From assembly GCA_026004655.1 (NCBI GenBank), contig BPJO01000014.1:34648-98647 (forward strand): a stretch of DNA of 64,000 nt, written 5' to 3'. This document shows positions 62,680 to 64,000 of this stretch, one piece after another (the first letter of the stretch is position 1; every line of letters starts with the position of its first letter). A program made the position numbers and the translations under genes. Under the pieces are notes generated by a model. It did no database searches. It saw only the letters and a list, made by a program, of their open reading frames with translations, and was not told the origin of the DNA. Source of the stretch: Phycisphaerae bacterium. GTDB lineage: Bacteria > Planctomycetota > Phycisphaerae > Tepidisphaerales > Tepidisphaeraceae.

Positions 62680-63799
62680 ATGGCATCTCGGGTTAAAAGG
62701 TATACCGGTACAAGTATTTACGAATCGTTGGCAGAGCGTTTGCGTGTGGGGATCCGAGAGGGGCATTACGCACCGGGGCAGTTAATTGGTTCAGAGCACG
62801 AATTATCACGTCGAGAGAACATCAGTCGAATGACGGTTCGTAAGGCATCGGAAGTGTTGATCGCAGAGGGGTTGCTAGAAAGGCGCCCGGGGAAAGGACT
62901 GTACGTCAAGAGTTGTTCGAAAAATAGCGGGGTACGCACGGTGCAGGTTGTGGGGAATATGCTCTGGCCGACCTCATTGGAGATGGCCCGTGGGGTTCAA
63001 TCCGCGGTGAAAGACGAGAAAATGCATATTCAAATTTACGATGCGCATGGGGACGTCGAGCTCGATATGGCTTTGGTTGAAAGTTTGCCACGTACACAGG
63101 CCGAGGGCGCGGTGATCATTGCGTTGCATCATCCGCGCTTTACCGAAATGATCTGTCGATTGCATATGACTCGCTTTCCGTTGGTCCTGTTGGATCAACG
63201 GATGCATGACATTGAAAGTGTCCTCGGTCACATCGGACAATTACCGAGGGGGGTATCTCGTGGGTGAGTTATTGGGGCGGATGGGGCACGTCCGGGTTTC
63301 TTTTATTGGGGATTTAATGGCGGCAACAGTTCGGGATCGAATCAACGGATTTCGTGACGGGTTGGCCGAGTTCGGGATTGCTCTGAAAAAAGAGCAAGTC
63401 ATGGATTTGGATGTGGGAATAGATCGTTTTGGAGACTGGAGTGAGAAAATTTCCGCGGGCGTCAAACGGCTTTTTGATAAGAAGCCGTATCCGACAGCGA
63501 TTTTTTGCAGTTGTGATGCGGTAGCGCGACAAGTGTATCGAGATATGGATGGATTGGGGTTGCGGATTCCGCAGGACGTGAGCGTCATTGGTTGTGATGA
63601 TGACAGCAATATCGTCGATTATTTGCATCCGGGTTTAACAACCATTCGCCAATCATTCGGAGATCTTGGTCGTACTGCCATGGAATTACTTAAACGTCGT
63701 ATCCAGTCCCCGGAGTCTCCCGTGGAGTCGCTCATACTTCCTGTCGAACTCGTGATGCGTGAATCCGTCGGTCCGCCTCGCAAGGAACAGGATTCGTGA
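62680..63799 (+). CDS. GntR-HTH/LacI-domain transcriptional regulator (AraR-like), one frameshift near 63215
   Basis: About 373 residues after correction. The N-terminal GntR winged helix ([20 protein letters not shown], then [35 protein letters not shown]) is joined to a LacI/periplasmic-binding-like sensor ([20 protein letters not shown], then [58 protein letters not shown]). This combination is the AraR type, which senses sugars such as arabinose. One extra A in AAA 63215-63217 explains the break and joins DIE to VSSVTSDN. The start is ATG 62680. GH127 and GH140-like genes lie within 10 kb. Confidence 0.82.
62701..62710. promoter_or_regulatory. Candidate operator, copy 2 (TATACCGGTA)
   Basis: Second exact copy, lying inside codons 8-11 of the regulator gene and 139 bp from copy 1. 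Two sites at this spacing suit looping autoregulation. The match may also be chance, since the codons themselves (Tyr-Thr-Gly) are ordinary. Confidence 0.35.
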
Positions 63800-63821
63800 A
63801 CATATCGTACGAGGAGGACGA

Positions 63822-64000
63822 ATGAAATTGGGTGGATCAAAAGCTTTTACGCTTGTTGAGTTATTAGTCGTAATTGGGATTATTGCAGTTTTAATCTCTC
63901 TTCTTTTGCCGGCGTTTAGCCGTATTCGCGAATCGGCTCGTTCGGTCAAATGTGCAAGCAATCTGCGTCAGATCGGTCAAATGTTTGGTCTGTATGCGGT
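63822..64000 (+). CDS. Pseudopilin-like protein (3' end outside window)
   Basis: Starts at ATG 63822 behind GAGGAGG. The prepilin-type leader and helix read [20 protein letters not shown], with processing before Phe, then [20 protein letters not shown] and LRQIGQMFG. This is the N-terminus of the planctomycete family with a C-terminal DUF1559-like domain, which lies outside the window. It follows the regulator gene by 22 bp and may share its transcript. Confidence 0.75.
   Translation, partial: MKLGGSKAFTLVELLVVIGIIAVLISLLLPAFSRIRESARSVKCASNLRQIGQMFGLYA

Noticed and set aside
1..64000. CRISPR arrays, insertion sequences, prophage genes, rRNA
   Set aside because: No regularly spaced repeats, transposase, integrase, phage structural genes or rRNA sequence was seen on either strand.

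Overview
The window looks like a chromosomal segment from a planctomycete, most likely the Phycisphaerae side of Planctomycetota. This is inferred from gene content, not from a database match. The pointers are two pseudopilin-type (GFTLIELL / FTLVELL) proteins, a large zinc-ribbon Ser/Thr kinase with a membrane tail, a UvrC without its C-terminal HhH domain, LL-diaminopimelate aminotransferase, flagellin, and glycoside hydrolases of the GH127 and GH140 types. No phage, insertion sequence, CRISPR array or rRNA was seen.

Layout. 1-5.2 kb: surface-glycan locus (C-terminus of a GT2-like membrane protein, a frameshifted ABC exporter, two tandem glycosyltransferase-like paralogues). 5.3-13.4 kb: small membrane protein, a lone ATP synthase gamma gene, a Tat-exported PhoX/DUF839 protein divergent from an NhaR-like regulator, a 42-residue membrane peptide and a large Ser/Thr kinase. 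13.6-26.6 kb: the S10-spc ribosomal protein operon from rpsJ to secY-map, without rpmD, adk or the alpha-operon genes. 26.7-35.7 kb: PepSY-like and LTxxQ secreted proteins, 2-oxoglutarate dehydrogenase E2, an outer-membrane barrel protein, uvrC, flagellin, a phosphoesterase and alr. 35.8-46.6 kb: rpmI-rplT behind a terminator-like leader hairpin, TerC, a pseudopilin, an efflux adaptor, a TMTC-like membrane protein with TPRs, a YfiH-type protein, a pseudouridine synthase, a zinc-ribbon/VWA-like protein, a zincin, dapL and tRNA-Leu. 46.6-53.5 kb: an AT-rich gap with a parS-like palindrome, then a four-gene peptide ABC importer whose first gene fuses binding protein and permease, then tRNA-Tyr. 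53.7-64 kb: GH127 and GH140-like enzymes, gpmI, a 24-residue Lys/Thr-rich peptide gene with a highly structured 3' RNA, a secreted protein of unknown family, a toroid-repeat protein, a GntR/LacI-type regulator and a pseudopilin cut by the window end.

Seven genes carry 15 single-base indels, 12 of them insertions and most in homopolymers, with the protein sequence resuming intact after each one. That pattern looks more like uncorrected sequencing error than gene decay, so the affected genes are described as if restored.

The most unusual items are the peptide gene plus structured RNA at 59.28-59.58 kb, where two hairpin loops display the same 10-nt motif containing CUCC; the parS-like 16-mer at 47.04 kb; the binding protein-permease fusion; the hairpin and U-run directly in front of rpmI; and the repeated TATACCGGTA around the GntR/LacI regulator start.
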